Positions 1-5,422 are shown, counted from the first letter of the stretch. The stretch: DNA of 8,389 nucleotides from UMGS1002 sp045586785 (GCA_045586785.1 JAZNBA010000009.1:1-8389), one strand, 5' to 3'. Notes: generated by a model not told the origin, from the letters alone. Numbers and translations are program-made.

Positions 1-65
1 TGAATAACGGCGTAAAGGAGATAAGCGGAAATACCGTCGTTTTGCAAAACGGCGAGATTACTGCC
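1..65. repeat. First copy of a 65-bp direct duplication (artefactual)
   Basis: Positions 1-65 are identical to 150-214, inside the oxidoreductase gene. The first copy leads straight into library adapter sequence. Its reading frame differs from that of the second copy and meets a stop at 87-89 inside the adapter. The unit is best read as the complete insert of one very short library molecule, not as a genomic duplication. Confidence 0.95.
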
Positions 66-149
66 AAGTCGGAGGCCAAGCGGTCTTAGGAAGACAACAT
101 ATTAGGACAACTCCTTGGCTCACAGAACGACATGGCTACGATCCGACTT
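66..149. other. DNBSEQ/MGI sequencing adapter with 10-base index
   Basis: Three blocks match the known MGI/BGI library adapter. Positions 66-97 are the adapter seen in read 1, beginning AAGTCGGAGGCCAAGCGG. Positions 98-107 (CATATTAGGA) are a 10-base index. Positions 108-149 are the reverse complement of the adapter seen in read 2, ending GCTACGATCCGACTT. Insert (65) plus adapter (84) equals 149, one full turn of a circularised library molecule, and the insert restarts at 150. This is synthetic sequence left at a contig end. The match is from memory of the adapter and covers all 74 non-index bases. Confidence 0.97.
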
Positions 150-1192
150 TGAATAACGGCGTAAAGGAGATAAGCGGAAATACCGTCGTTTTGCAAAACG
201 GCGAGATTACTGCCGATATGATCATACTGTCGGTGGGTGTCCGTCCCGAAACAGCTATTGCAAAGGACTGCGGAATAGAACTCAACCCACGCGGAAGCAT
301 TGTCGTTAACAACAAAATGCAGACCAATATTCCCGATATTTACGCCGTAGGCGATGCGGTTGAGGTGGAGGATTTCATCACAAAGAAGCCAGCCTTTATT
401 CCCCTTGCAGGGCCTGCCAATAAGCAGGGCAGAATTGCCGCCGATAATATCGCGGGATACGAGAGCATTTACACAGGCACGCAAGGTTCGGCGGTGCTTA
501 AACTCTTTGATATGACGGTTGCCACCACGGGACTTAACGAAAAGATGGCCAGGTTGGCAGGCATTGATTACGATAAGACCTACACCTATTCGGCATCCCA
601 TGCCACCTATTATCCGGGAGCGGCACAGATGTCGGTCAAAGCGCTGTGGGATAAGAAAACACTGAAGATTATCGGTGCGCAGATCGTTGGCTTTGACGGC
701 GTGGACAAGCGTATGGACGTGCTTGCCACCGCCATCCGTTTCGGCGCGAAGATCACCGACCTTACCACCCTTGAGCTTTGCTACGCACCGCCTTTCGGCA
801 GTGCAAAAGACCCCGTCAATATGCTGGGCTTCGTTGCCGAAAATATCGTCAGCGGAAAACTCAAGCAGTTCTTCTGGCACGACGTGGAAAACCTTCCCCG
901 TGACGGTAGCGTCTTCCTGCTCGACACCCGCACACCGTTTGAGGTGATGCAAGGCAAGATAGATGGCTTTGTCAATATTCCGCTCGTCTCCCTGCGGCAA
1001 AGAATAAATGAAATCCCGAAAGACAGACCTGTCTACGTTCATTGTCATTCGGGACTCCGTTCCTACCTTGCTTGCCGTATTCTCACGGGCAACGGCTACG
1101 ACTGCTATAACCTGGCAGGCGGCTGGCGGCTCTATGAATCGGTCATCAACGAGCGCACCGTCCCCGAATACTCTTGTAAAGACTGCAAATAA
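150..1192 (+). CDS. CoA-disulfide reductase / rhodanese fusion protein, 5'-truncated
   Basis: This is the C-terminal part (about 347 residues) of an FAD-dependent pyridine nucleotide-disulfide oxidoreductase fused to a rhodanese domain, the CoADR-RHD type that reduces CoA disulfide or persulfide with NAD(P)H and handles sulfane sulfur in the cytoplasm. Visible signs, numbered from codon 149-151: the second FAD-binding motif YAVGDAVE (65-72), the dimerisation domain with the CoADR motif CYAPPFGSAKDPVN (211-224), and a rhodanese domain (about 235-345) whose active-site loop HCHSGLRS holds Cys299. The protein ends CKDCK. Full-length relatives have about 550 residues, so roughly 200 N-terminal residues are missing: the first GxGxxG motif and the active-site Cys. 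The TTG at 149-151 is not a real start, because its first base is the last adapter base. A hairpin terminator follows. Family assignment is strong; substrate preference is inferred. Confidence 0.9.
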
Positions 1193-1206
1193 ATATTGCC
1201 ATAAGA

Positions 1207-1244
1207 AAAGCCGATGAGAAATCAAACGATTCCTCATCGGCTTT
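1207..1244. terminator. Bidirectional hairpin terminator
   Basis: Arms 1207-1218 (AAAGCCGATGAG) and 1233-1244 form a perfect 12-bp stem with a 14-base loop, 14 bases after the oxidoreductase stop codon. The plus-strand T-tract is weak. On the minus strand the stem runs into a short T-rich stretch, so it may also end transcripts of the convergent gene at 1334-2008. Confidence 0.75.
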
Positions 1245-1267
1245 GTCATTTCTGCGGGTGCGGCTCG

Positions 1268-1309
1268 GTGCATTATTACGATGAGATCGGTTTGCTCAAG
1301 CCAAGCTTT
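1268..1309 (+). pseudogene. MerR-family regulator remnant (N-terminal helix-turn-helix scrap)
   Basis: Codons from 1271 read HYYDEIGLLKPSF, the hallmark segment of the N-terminal winged helix-turn-helix of MerR-family regulators, usually about residues 18-30. The preceding codons (CGCGSV) do not look like the expected start of such a protein. The frame ends at 1358-1360, and nothing after the motif is convincingly MerR-like. There is no start codon or ribosome site. It lies between the terminator and the 3' end of a convergent gene, so it is a fossil of a deleted or rearranged regulator gene. Confidence 0.6.
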
Positions 1310-1333
1310 GCAACCATAGGGAATAGAGCTTGT

Positions 1334-2008
1334 TTACAAGGTGTTTATATAATTCGTTAGAGATTCCGAGTCGATTTTTGGGGGTTCTTCAAAATAGGTC
1401 AATAGCCGAATCAAAAAATCCCCTAACATGCGAGGGTTATTATCTAACAGATCATCAACTTTTACGTTGAAATCGGCTTCGCATTGCGTGCGGTTGTCGC
1501 AATCGAACCGGAATATTTTATCGTGCGCTGTATGATAAAGTGATAACCAGGACTTTTCTAATGTGGGGAACTGTTTTTCCCACTCAATGAAAATTTTAGT
1601 TTTATTTTCAAACTCCTCAAAGGTTAAATTGTCCATAGTAATGGTAATATAGTGTTCTCGACATAAAGTTTCTATCATAGAGAAGGTGAAGGCAATTAAA
1701 CCACTCTCTTTTACATCGACACGAATCTTGATGACTTCATCCAAACAACCATATGTGAATTGACGAGTCTCCTTTTTGAGAACTCGTTGTATACCGGTAG
1801 AAATTGCCAATATATCTTGTGTGGTAATATATTCTCCGCCTCCGGCGCCCCAGCCTTCCCCGTCTTCTTGTCTGTAAGATAGTTCCAGAATGTTAATATT
1901 ATTCTCTGTATTACGACGGTGATTGTTTCCCCATAAGTCTCGCTTGTCGGGCATAAAACGGATATATTTATCTTCAGATTCTATGGTGAAATGGTCATCT
2001 GTGTTCAT
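1334..2008 (-). CDS. Hypothetical protein, possible immunity-type fold
   Basis: I do not recognise this 224-residue protein with confidence. It has no signal peptide or membrane segment and is acidic overall. A beta-rich N-terminal half (to about residue 126) holds a WGAGGGEYITTQDIL stretch (53-67), then alternating strands ending in YITITMDNLTF. A more helical C-terminal half follows. The pattern (a GGE-ITT-helix block, then a strand with IKIRVDV, then FTFSM) loosely recalls WapI-like and other immunity proteins of polymorphic toxin systems; this is inference only. Start choice: AAAGGAGA (2016-2023) sits 7 bases from ATG 2008 but only 1 base from ATG 2014, so 2008 is preferred. An in-frame open stretch continues upstream to 2137 without a good ribosome site. 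It stands alone, convergent with the oxidoreductase gene. Confidence 0.7.
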   Translation of the reverse strand: MNTDDHFTIESEDKYIRFMPDKRDLWGNNHRRNTENNINILELSYRQEDGEGWGAGGGEYITTQDILAISTGIQRVLKKETRQFTYGCLDEVIKIRVDVKESGLIAFTFSMIETLCREHYITITMDNLTFEEFENKTKIFIEWEKQFPTLEKSWLSLYHTAHDKIFRFDCDNRTQCEADFNVKVDDLLDNNPRMLGDFLIRLLTYFEEPPKIDSESLTNYINTL

Positions 2009-2038
2009 TTTCATGTCTCCTTTCTTATTGCTACTATC

Positions 2039-2044
2039 ATTATA
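2039..2044 (-). promoter_or_regulatory. Candidate -10 box for the hypothetical gene
   Basis: A perfect TATAAT lies on the minus strand, ending about 15 bases before the ribosome site of the gene at 1334-2008. No convincing -35 box is found at 16-18 bases; the expected place is a T-run (2061-2068). It could depend on an activator or be fortuitous. Confidence 0.4.
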
Positions 2045-2104
2045 CGCAGAGCAGTGTCCCAAAAAACGGACAATTGTTATACGATAATAGTTGCGCTTTG
2101 TAAA

Positions 2105-2141
2105 CACAATGACACTTTTGGGTTTTAAGAGTGTCATTGTG
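2105..2141. repeat. 12-bp perfect inverted repeat
   Basis: Arms CACAATGACACT (2105-2116) and AGTGTCATTGTG (2130-2141) flank a 13-base spacer, about 95 bases upstream of the start of the minus-strand hypothetical gene. A further copy of the half-site ATGACACTTT occurs at 2205-2214. It could be an operator-like dyad or a terminator hairpin; there is no clear T-tract on the plus strand and only a short one on the minus strand. Confidence 0.6.
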
Positions 2142-2236
2142 AATTGCGAGGTAATGAAAAAACGGTTTTCAAATGCTGAACGAGCAAAGAATTCAAGAAT
2201 TACGATGACACTTTAATGGATGCTACAAAGCCGAAC

Positions 2237-2259
2237 AGCCTTGTGTTATAAGGCTTTTT
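2237..2259 (+). terminator. Small hairpin with T-tract
   Basis: AGCCTT (2237-2242) pairs with AAGGCT (2250-2255), and the hairpin runs into TTTT. It has the form of a plus-strand intrinsic terminator, though the 6-bp stem is short. The only upstream plus-strand candidate is an unconvincing 20-codon frame at 2154-2216. Confidence 0.4.
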
Positions 2260-2261
2260 GC

Positions 2262-2318
2262 AAAAAGAACAAGCACGTTAGTTACAACTGATCTTGTATC
2301 AAAACTATCGTGCTTGTT
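2262..2318 (-). terminator. Terminator of the tRNA-Pro transcript
   Basis: AACAAGCACG (2268-2277) and CGTGCTTGTT (2309-2318) form a perfect 10-bp stem with a 31-base loop. On the minus strand the stem starts right after the tRNA CCA end and is followed by CTTTTTG (2267-2261). This is a classic intrinsic terminator for the tRNA gene whose 3' half is at 2319-2363. Confidence 0.7.
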
Positions 2319-2363
2319 TGGTCGGAGTGACAGGGATCGAACCTGCGGCCTGATGGTCCCAAA
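2319..2363 (-). tRNA. 3' half of a tRNA-Pro(TGG) gene, likely att-site scar
   Basis: Read on the minus strand this is the second half of a tRNA. It shows the anticodon loop TTTGGGA (anticodon TGG), the anticodon 3' stem CCATC, a 5-base variable loop, a T-arm GCAGG-TTCGATC-CCTGT that pairs fully, the acceptor strand CACTCCG, discriminator A and an encoded CCA. The matching 5' half (acceptor CGGAGTG, D-arm, anticodon 5' stem GATGG) is absent; upstream is AT-rich unrelated sequence. The cut lies exactly at the anticodon loop, a known crossover site for tyrosine integrases that use tRNA genes. Because the native-looking terminator follows, chromosome probably lies at lower coordinates and the element at higher ones. 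A non-functional tRNA fragment. Confidence 0.85.
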
Positions 2364-2498
2364 TATATAATAGAATATTTTTTGTGCCATTTCAAGCAGT
2401 TTGTAGCCCTTTCGTCTGGAAATCACTCGCTCTTTGAGCCTCTTGTCTCCACTGTTTCCATGTGCTCCGAAACTGACTGTGGGATGGTATGTGGTCGT

Positions 2499-2535
2499 AA
2501 AAATACTCCCCGAACAAGAAATTTGCTCGGGGAGT
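2499..2535 (-). terminator. Strong hairpin terminator or attenuator
   Basis: ACTCCCCGA (2505-2513) pairs perfectly with TCGGGGAGT (2527-2535). The stem extends past one A-C mismatch by CAA/TTG, giving about 12 pairs and a 5-base loop. On the minus strand it is followed by ATTTTTA (2504-2498), a good T-tract. It may end the transcript of the membrane-protein gene (stop at 2667), or attenuate transcripts from the promoter at 2550-2578. Confidence 0.7.
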
Positions 2536-2549
2536 TTGCTGTTGGTGGT

Positions 2550-2578
2550 ATGTTAACTCTGATTCGGCAAAAAGTCAA
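2550..2578 (-). promoter_or_regulatory. Sigma-A promoter-like pair
   Basis: On the minus strand, TTGACT (2573-2578) and TAACAT (2550-2555) are spaced by 17 bases. The predicted start is near 2543, only about 8 bases before the terminator-like hairpin. The -35 region shares a TTGACTTTTTGNCGA block with the promoter at 3728-3756. Confidence 0.5.
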
Positions 2579-2666
2579 GTCTTTTCTACCGTCAAAATTT
2601 GAGCCACAGTAGACAAAGAATAAAACCTCGGCGAAGAAAATGCGGTATAACATAAATGCAAACTTT

Positions 2667-3107
2667 TTATAACATCTGTCCAAAAACCTCTATACATTTT
2701 GCTGTTAATAGCAGAACTAAACAACCTAGGCAAATACCGAGTATAATGCTTTTTTTGTTACAGAATTTGTGTAATTTTGGATTAAAATATAACTCGTCGT
2801 TTGATTTGCAAGAAATCTCTTGCTTTACAAGGAGGTTTTCTTTTTGGTTTTCTATGGCAGACAAATACTGATTGGCAATTACAGAAAGATGCATTTTGGG
2901 AGCTGTTATTGTAATCTCTTCAAAATATGTTTTTGCTTCCACGACATTGCCCATTTTATAGAGCGCAACTGCTGCATAAAACATTCCATATACTTTGCTA
3001 AGATTATCTGTTTTTATAGGCGCAATCTTAAAGTTTATATTTGTATGGGTATAGGACGAAAAACAGTTTGCGTATTGCCCGTCTAAAAAGGAACGATAAT
3101 AAGACAT
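2667..3107 (-). CDS. C-terminal part of a frameshifted TPR-like membrane protein
   Basis: This is the downstream half of the gene that starts at 3615. Numbered from ATG 3107, residues 40-71 form a TPR-like helix pair (AAVALYKMGNVVEAKTYFEE), followed by a second helical stretch, a linker and a C-terminal membrane segment (about 119-140, IILGICLGCLVLLL). The ATG at 3107 has no ribosome site and is probably not a start: adding one base to the 7-A tract (minus strand, 3117-3123) joins this frame to the upstream one as IEKKYPLMSYYRSFLDG. TPR-like repeats usually mediate protein contacts; the specific role is unknown. A hairpin terminator (2499-2535) lies downstream. Confidence 0.65.
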   Translation of the reverse strand: MSYYRSFLDGQYANCFSSYTHTNINFKIAPIKTDNLSKVYGMFYAAVALYKMGNVVEAKTYFEEITITAPKMHLSVIANQYLSAIENQKENLLVKQEISCKSNDELYFNPKLHKFCNKKSIILGICLGCLVLLLTAKCIEVFGQML

Positions 3108-3615
3108 GAGTGGATATTTTTTTCAATGCTTTGATTATATTTAAGCGTTTGGACGCATGTATCAAAATCATCACATACCCGCCTAAGACTTTTCATGTCT
3201 CCAAGTTCAAAATACGCATTTGCAAGGAAAAATAAATAGGCACATGTACGCCTCGCCGATTTCGATTTTTTAACTGTTTGCAGACAAATATTTATTGCGG
3301 TCTGATAATCACCAATTCCAATAGCGGCATAAATTTGGTAAATCAGTGGAAGCGCAAAGTATTTGTTTTTGGCTATGATATCTTGAAATTCTTTGGGATC
3401 TAAATCTCGTGACAACACAACGAAAATATATTTATAAGCCAAAAATTTAATGACCAACTTCATTAAACAGGCGAGAATTACGCCGAAAAGAAGGCTTGCC
3501 CAAACGTTGTTGAACAATATAAAGAAAGAATAGTATAGCAGTAACGAAACAGTCACTATTATGAAAAAAAGACGATTGACTTTACCGAGTTTTTTTCGCT
3601 GTTATTCTTTCCCAT
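3083..3615 (-). pseudogene. N-terminal part of a frameshifted TPR-like membrane protein
   Basis: The true start is probably ATG 3615 (MGKNNSEK), 7 bases after AGGAG. That frame hits a stop at once, while a long frame from GTG 3556 to 3083 continues in another register. Adding one base to the 7-A run (minus strand, 3590-3596) gives MGKNNSEKKLGKVNRLFFII and flows into the long frame: basic residues followed by a membrane segment, as expected of a real N-terminus. Numbered from GTG 3556, two membrane segments (about 3-17 and 18-40) precede two TPR-like helix pairs (about 69-97 and 104-134). With both frameshifts repaired the gene encodes about 316 residues: a two-segment N-terminal anchor, a cytoplasmic-type repeat domain and a C-terminal anchor. 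The breaks may be consensus errors or real decay. Function unknown. Confidence 0.65.
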
Positions 3616-3653
3616 AACAATTCTCCTGTACAAAAAAGTCGCTTGCTTGCTGA

Positions 3654-3680
3654 AACACAAGGGGACGGTTCTCTTGTGTT
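3654..3680 (+). repeat. REP-like palindrome, copy A
   Basis: A 27-base unit: AACACAA, GGGGACGGTTCTC, TTGTGTT. It folds as a 12-pair hairpin (two G-T pairs) with loop CGG. It differs from copy C at one position and from the inverted copy B at three. This type, with the core GGGACGGTTCTCTTGTG, is widespread in clostridial intergenic DNA. It lies in the probable leader of the membrane-protein gene. Confidence 0.85.
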
Positions 3681-3727
3681 CCGTCGTACTCCGTCGCGGT
3701 CTGCACCAAGCCGTCCTTACAGATATA

Positions 3728-3756
3728 ACTATACTCCTTCCTCGTCAAAAAGTCAA
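3728..3756 (-). promoter_or_regulatory. Sigma-A promoter for the TPR-like membrane protein
   Basis: On the minus strand, TTGACT (3751-3756) and TATAGT (3728-3733) have an ideal 17-base spacer. The start would be near 3721, leaving a leader of about 105 bases that includes REP copy A before ATG 3615. The promoter lies inside the 205-bp REP-bounded segment. Confidence 0.65.
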
Positions 3757-3765
3757 CAGAAAGCA

Positions 3766-3795
3766 AGCCCCGCCTTGCGGGCGCAAGGTGGGGCT
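3766..3795. repeat. 13-bp stem hairpin inside the REP doublet
   Basis: AGCCCCGCCTTGC (3766-3778) pairs with GCAAGGTGGGGCT (3783-3795) with one G-T pair and the loop GGGC. It sits 9 bases upstream of the minus-strand -35 box. There is no adjacent T-tract, so it is more likely a structural part of the element than a terminator. Confidence 0.75.
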
Positions 3796-3831
3796 GGATA
3801 GTTGTTTTGGGGGTAGTGAGTCATTCTTGCC

Positions 3832-3858
3832 AACACAAGAGAACTGTCCCCTCATGTT
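3832..3858 (-). repeat. REP-like palindrome, copy B (inverted)
   Basis: The reverse complement matches copy A at 24 of 27 positions. Differences fall in one outer arm (CATGTT where AACACAA would need TTGTGTT) and one base of the core. It ends 3 bases before the first codon of the zinc-finger remnant. Confidence 0.8.
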
Positions 3859-3861
3859 CGC

Positions 3862-4002
3862 GGCATTTGCGAAAGTTGCGGTAAGATCTTCTTCAAAAAC
3901 GGAAACCGTCAAAAATACTGCGATGACCCGGAATGCAAAAAAGAGCGTAACCGCCGTAAATCCAGAACAGCTTATTTGAAAAAGCTGAAAGAACAAAAGT
4001 AA
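3862..4002 (+). pseudogene. 5'-truncated four-cysteine zinc-finger protein
   Basis: A 46-residue tail reads in frame to TAA at 4000-4002. Four cysteines (residues 3, 6, 20, 25; CxxC-x13-CxxxxC) in the context CESCGKIF and QKYCDDPEC form a likely zinc knuckle, followed by a very basic, Lys/Arg-rich helix (KKERNRRKSR). Such tails occur in small DNA-binding or plasmid/phage-type proteins; I cannot name the family. There is no start codon or ribosome site, and the similarity stops where REP copy B ends, so the 5' part was probably lost when the REP-bounded segment arrived. A strong terminator begins 2 bases after the stop, consistent with a once-real gene end. Confidence 0.55.
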
Positions 4003-4003
4003 T

Positions 4004-4053
4004 AAAATACCCTTTGTCTTGAGATAGCCGCTCTCAACGACAAAGGGTATTTT
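4004..4053. terminator. Very strong bidirectional terminator
   Basis: AAAATACCCTTTGTC (4004-4018) pairs perfectly over 15 bases with 4039-4053. The inner stem TTGAGA/TCTCAA (4019-4024, 4032-4037) adds 6 pairs past a single bulged C, with a 7-base loop. The outer A/T pairs supply T-tracts on both strands. It serves the zinc-finger remnant and the convergent ceramidase-like gene, whose stop is at 4118. Confidence 0.85.
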
Positions 4054-4117
4054 CTCCTTTTAATTTATGATTCTGCCGTCACCCTTCTGAAAGAATGAGT
4101 GATGTAATAGATATTAA

Positions 4118-5422
4118 TTATAAAATACTTTCTGCCGACTTTACAGCAGCATCAATTAACACGTCGCCGCTTTCTTTTATAAAATGGCTACCCTGACAAA
4201 GCTGTGTAGGATAAGCTAACGTGCCGAAAAGCTCGGGCACGGGGAAATAGCCTGCTTGGGTACAGCTGAGCTCAGCTAAAATCACCTTATAATCCTTAAA
4301 TTTTTCACGAAGCTTATCTTCATACTGATGATAAATTTCTCCGGGCAAAGCGAAAATTAAAAGCTTGCCTATATTGATTATTTTGTAAGGGAGAATTTCT
4401 GTGGGCTTTTTATTCTCCATTTTCTTTTCAAAATCGAGTAGCAGCCACAAAATCTTCTTCTGAAGCATTATCCTGTTATCGAGCTCCTTAATTTCACCAG
4501 AAACAACCTTTTCTGCGAAATCAATTTGCTCTTTTGTAGCTCTTCTTACAGTAAGCTCTACGGAGTCTGCCTTAACTTTTATGGGTGCATCCTCAATTTT
4601 CACGCTTTCTAATACTGTTTTCTCTACTTCTTTAGCTAATTTTTCGCCTATAAAGCGGTAATCGGGAGTGTTTTTACCGATTTTATCCATGTGATTTATA
4701 TCACCGCAGGCTCCGGGAACGTAAATTGAGATAAAGCTTTCACCGTATACTTTTTTAAGTTCATACGATAATATACTTGAATAGTCGCCGCTGTATTTAC
4801 GTCCGCCAACGCAGTCCTGATGGCAGGCATACTCCGTTACAGCACCGATAACTTTTCCGTTTTCATCTTTAAAAGATATAACGGGCACGAAATCATTTAC
4901 GTTTGAATAGGATTTTACCAATTTAAGTACCGATGCAGGATTGGTACAAATTGAGCCATCCTCCAGAATATAGTCGCGGTTAAAGCATAAGCCTTCTGCT
5001 TTGCCAGTGCCAAAATAAATATCGCATTTTCTTGCTTTATTATTGGCGCAGATAGCAGTATCGGAAGCCATAAAAACCAATTCTTCCATAAACTTTTCGT
5101 CGCGTTTTGAAACGGGGTCACCCGAAGGCACACCCAAATGAGTATGAGTTGCCGTAACGCTTACATTTTCCTTCGGGATATTTGTAAAATAGCTTACTCT
5201 TTCTGAAACTTTCTTGCAAAAATCTTCATCAAGTTCCAATGCATCTATAACTACCATTGCCGCAGAGTTTTCACTCGCAAGAATTTCTGCACTATCTTTA
5301 AAAACCACTGCCTTACAGTAAAGCTTATCGAGAACACCTTCACTGAGCCTTTCGTCGTAATAACCCGGCATATCGCAGCCAATCGGGGGCGTTATATCTC
5401 TTTCGTGTAAACCTACGTACAT
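4118..5422 (-). CDS. Neutral/alkaline ceramidase-superfamily protein (N-terminal domain only)
   Basis: A 434-residue protein of the neutral/alkaline non-lysosomal ceramidase N-terminal domain family: zinc-dependent amidase-type hydrolases. Visible landmarks are the start GLHERDITPPIGCDMPGYY (4-22), the zinc-ligand motif THTH (92-95), a second ligand CHQD (His201), the loop GACGDINH (237-244), LPGE (Glu362) and GYFPVPE (391-397). True ceramidases carry a nucleophilic Ser in GDVSPN; here Asn243 follows GDI, so ceramide hydrolysis is doubtful and the substrate is unknown. There is no signal peptide, so it is cytoplasmic, unlike secreted ceramidases, and it lacks their C-terminal domain. The start is fixed by AGGAGG (5430-5435) 7 bases upstream. 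It is the second gene after the promoter at 5649-5677, behind a decayed small gene. Confidence 0.85.
   Translation of the reverse strand: MYVGLHERDITPPIGCDMPGYYDERLSEGVLDKLYCKAVVFKDSAEILASENSAAMVVIDALELDEDFCKKVSERVSYFTNIPKENVSVTATHTHLGVPSGDPVSKRDEKFMEELVFMASDTAICANNKARKCDIYFGTGKAEGLCFNRDYILEDGSICTNPASVLKLVKSYSNVNDFVPVISFKDENGKVIGAVTEYACHQDCVGGRKYSGDYSSILSYELKKVYGESFISIYVPGACGDINHMDKIGKNTPDYRFIGEKLAKEVEKTVLESVKIEDAPIKVKADSVELTVRRATKEQIDFAEKVVSGEIKELDNRIMLQKKILWLLLDFEKKMENKKPTEILPYKIINIGKLLIFALPGEIYHQYEDKLREKFKDYKVILAELSCTQAGYFPVPELFGTLAYPTQLCQGSHFIKESGDVLIDAAVKSAESIL

Larger units (their letters stand above)
2364..2666. other. Intergenic stretch without a convincing gene
   Basis: These 303 bases lie between the tRNA half and the membrane-protein gene. 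They hold a minus-strand promoter-like pair (2550-2578) and a strong hairpin (2505-2535). A 12-codon minus-strand frame begins METVETRG and ends at a stop near 2423, with no clear ribosome site. Open frames on both strands are short and have no recognisable protein similarity. Confidence 0.5.
3654..3858. mobile_element. 205-bp REP doublet / MITE-like element
   Basis: Copies A and B form 27-bp terminal inverted repeats (24 of 27 match) around a 151-bp centre. The centre holds a 13-bp hairpin (3766-3795) and an outward promoter (3728-3756) facing the membrane-protein gene. No protein of its own and no obvious target duplication is seen. Non-autonomous mobilisation, for example by a Y1-type REP-associated transposase elsewhere in the genome, is inferred. 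Confidence 0.5.

Noticed and set aside
1..149. Tandem duplication or inverted-repeat element at the window start (AAGTCGGA...TCCGACTT)
   Set aside because: The inverted ends and spacer belong to the commercial adapter, and the duplication is its circular read-through.
86..1273. A 395-codon open frame on the minus strand opposite the oxidoreductase gene
   Set aside because: It is antisense to a gene with clear FAD and rhodanese motifs, crosses the synthetic adapter, and has no ribosome site or protein similarity.
2154..2216. A 20-codon plus-strand frame (MKKRFSNAERAKNSR...) ending before a small terminator
   Set aside because: The ribosome site is weak and too close, and part of the frame is made of the repeated ATGACACTTT half-site. 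It is too short to support as a gene.
3613..3795. A minus-strand frame without stops through the REP doublet and into the membrane-protein leader (reads TRKEYSYICKDGLVQTATEYDG)
   Set aside because: It looks protein-like, but it has no start or ribosome site, and the same bases hold an ideal promoter and a REP hairpin. Probably a non-coding element.
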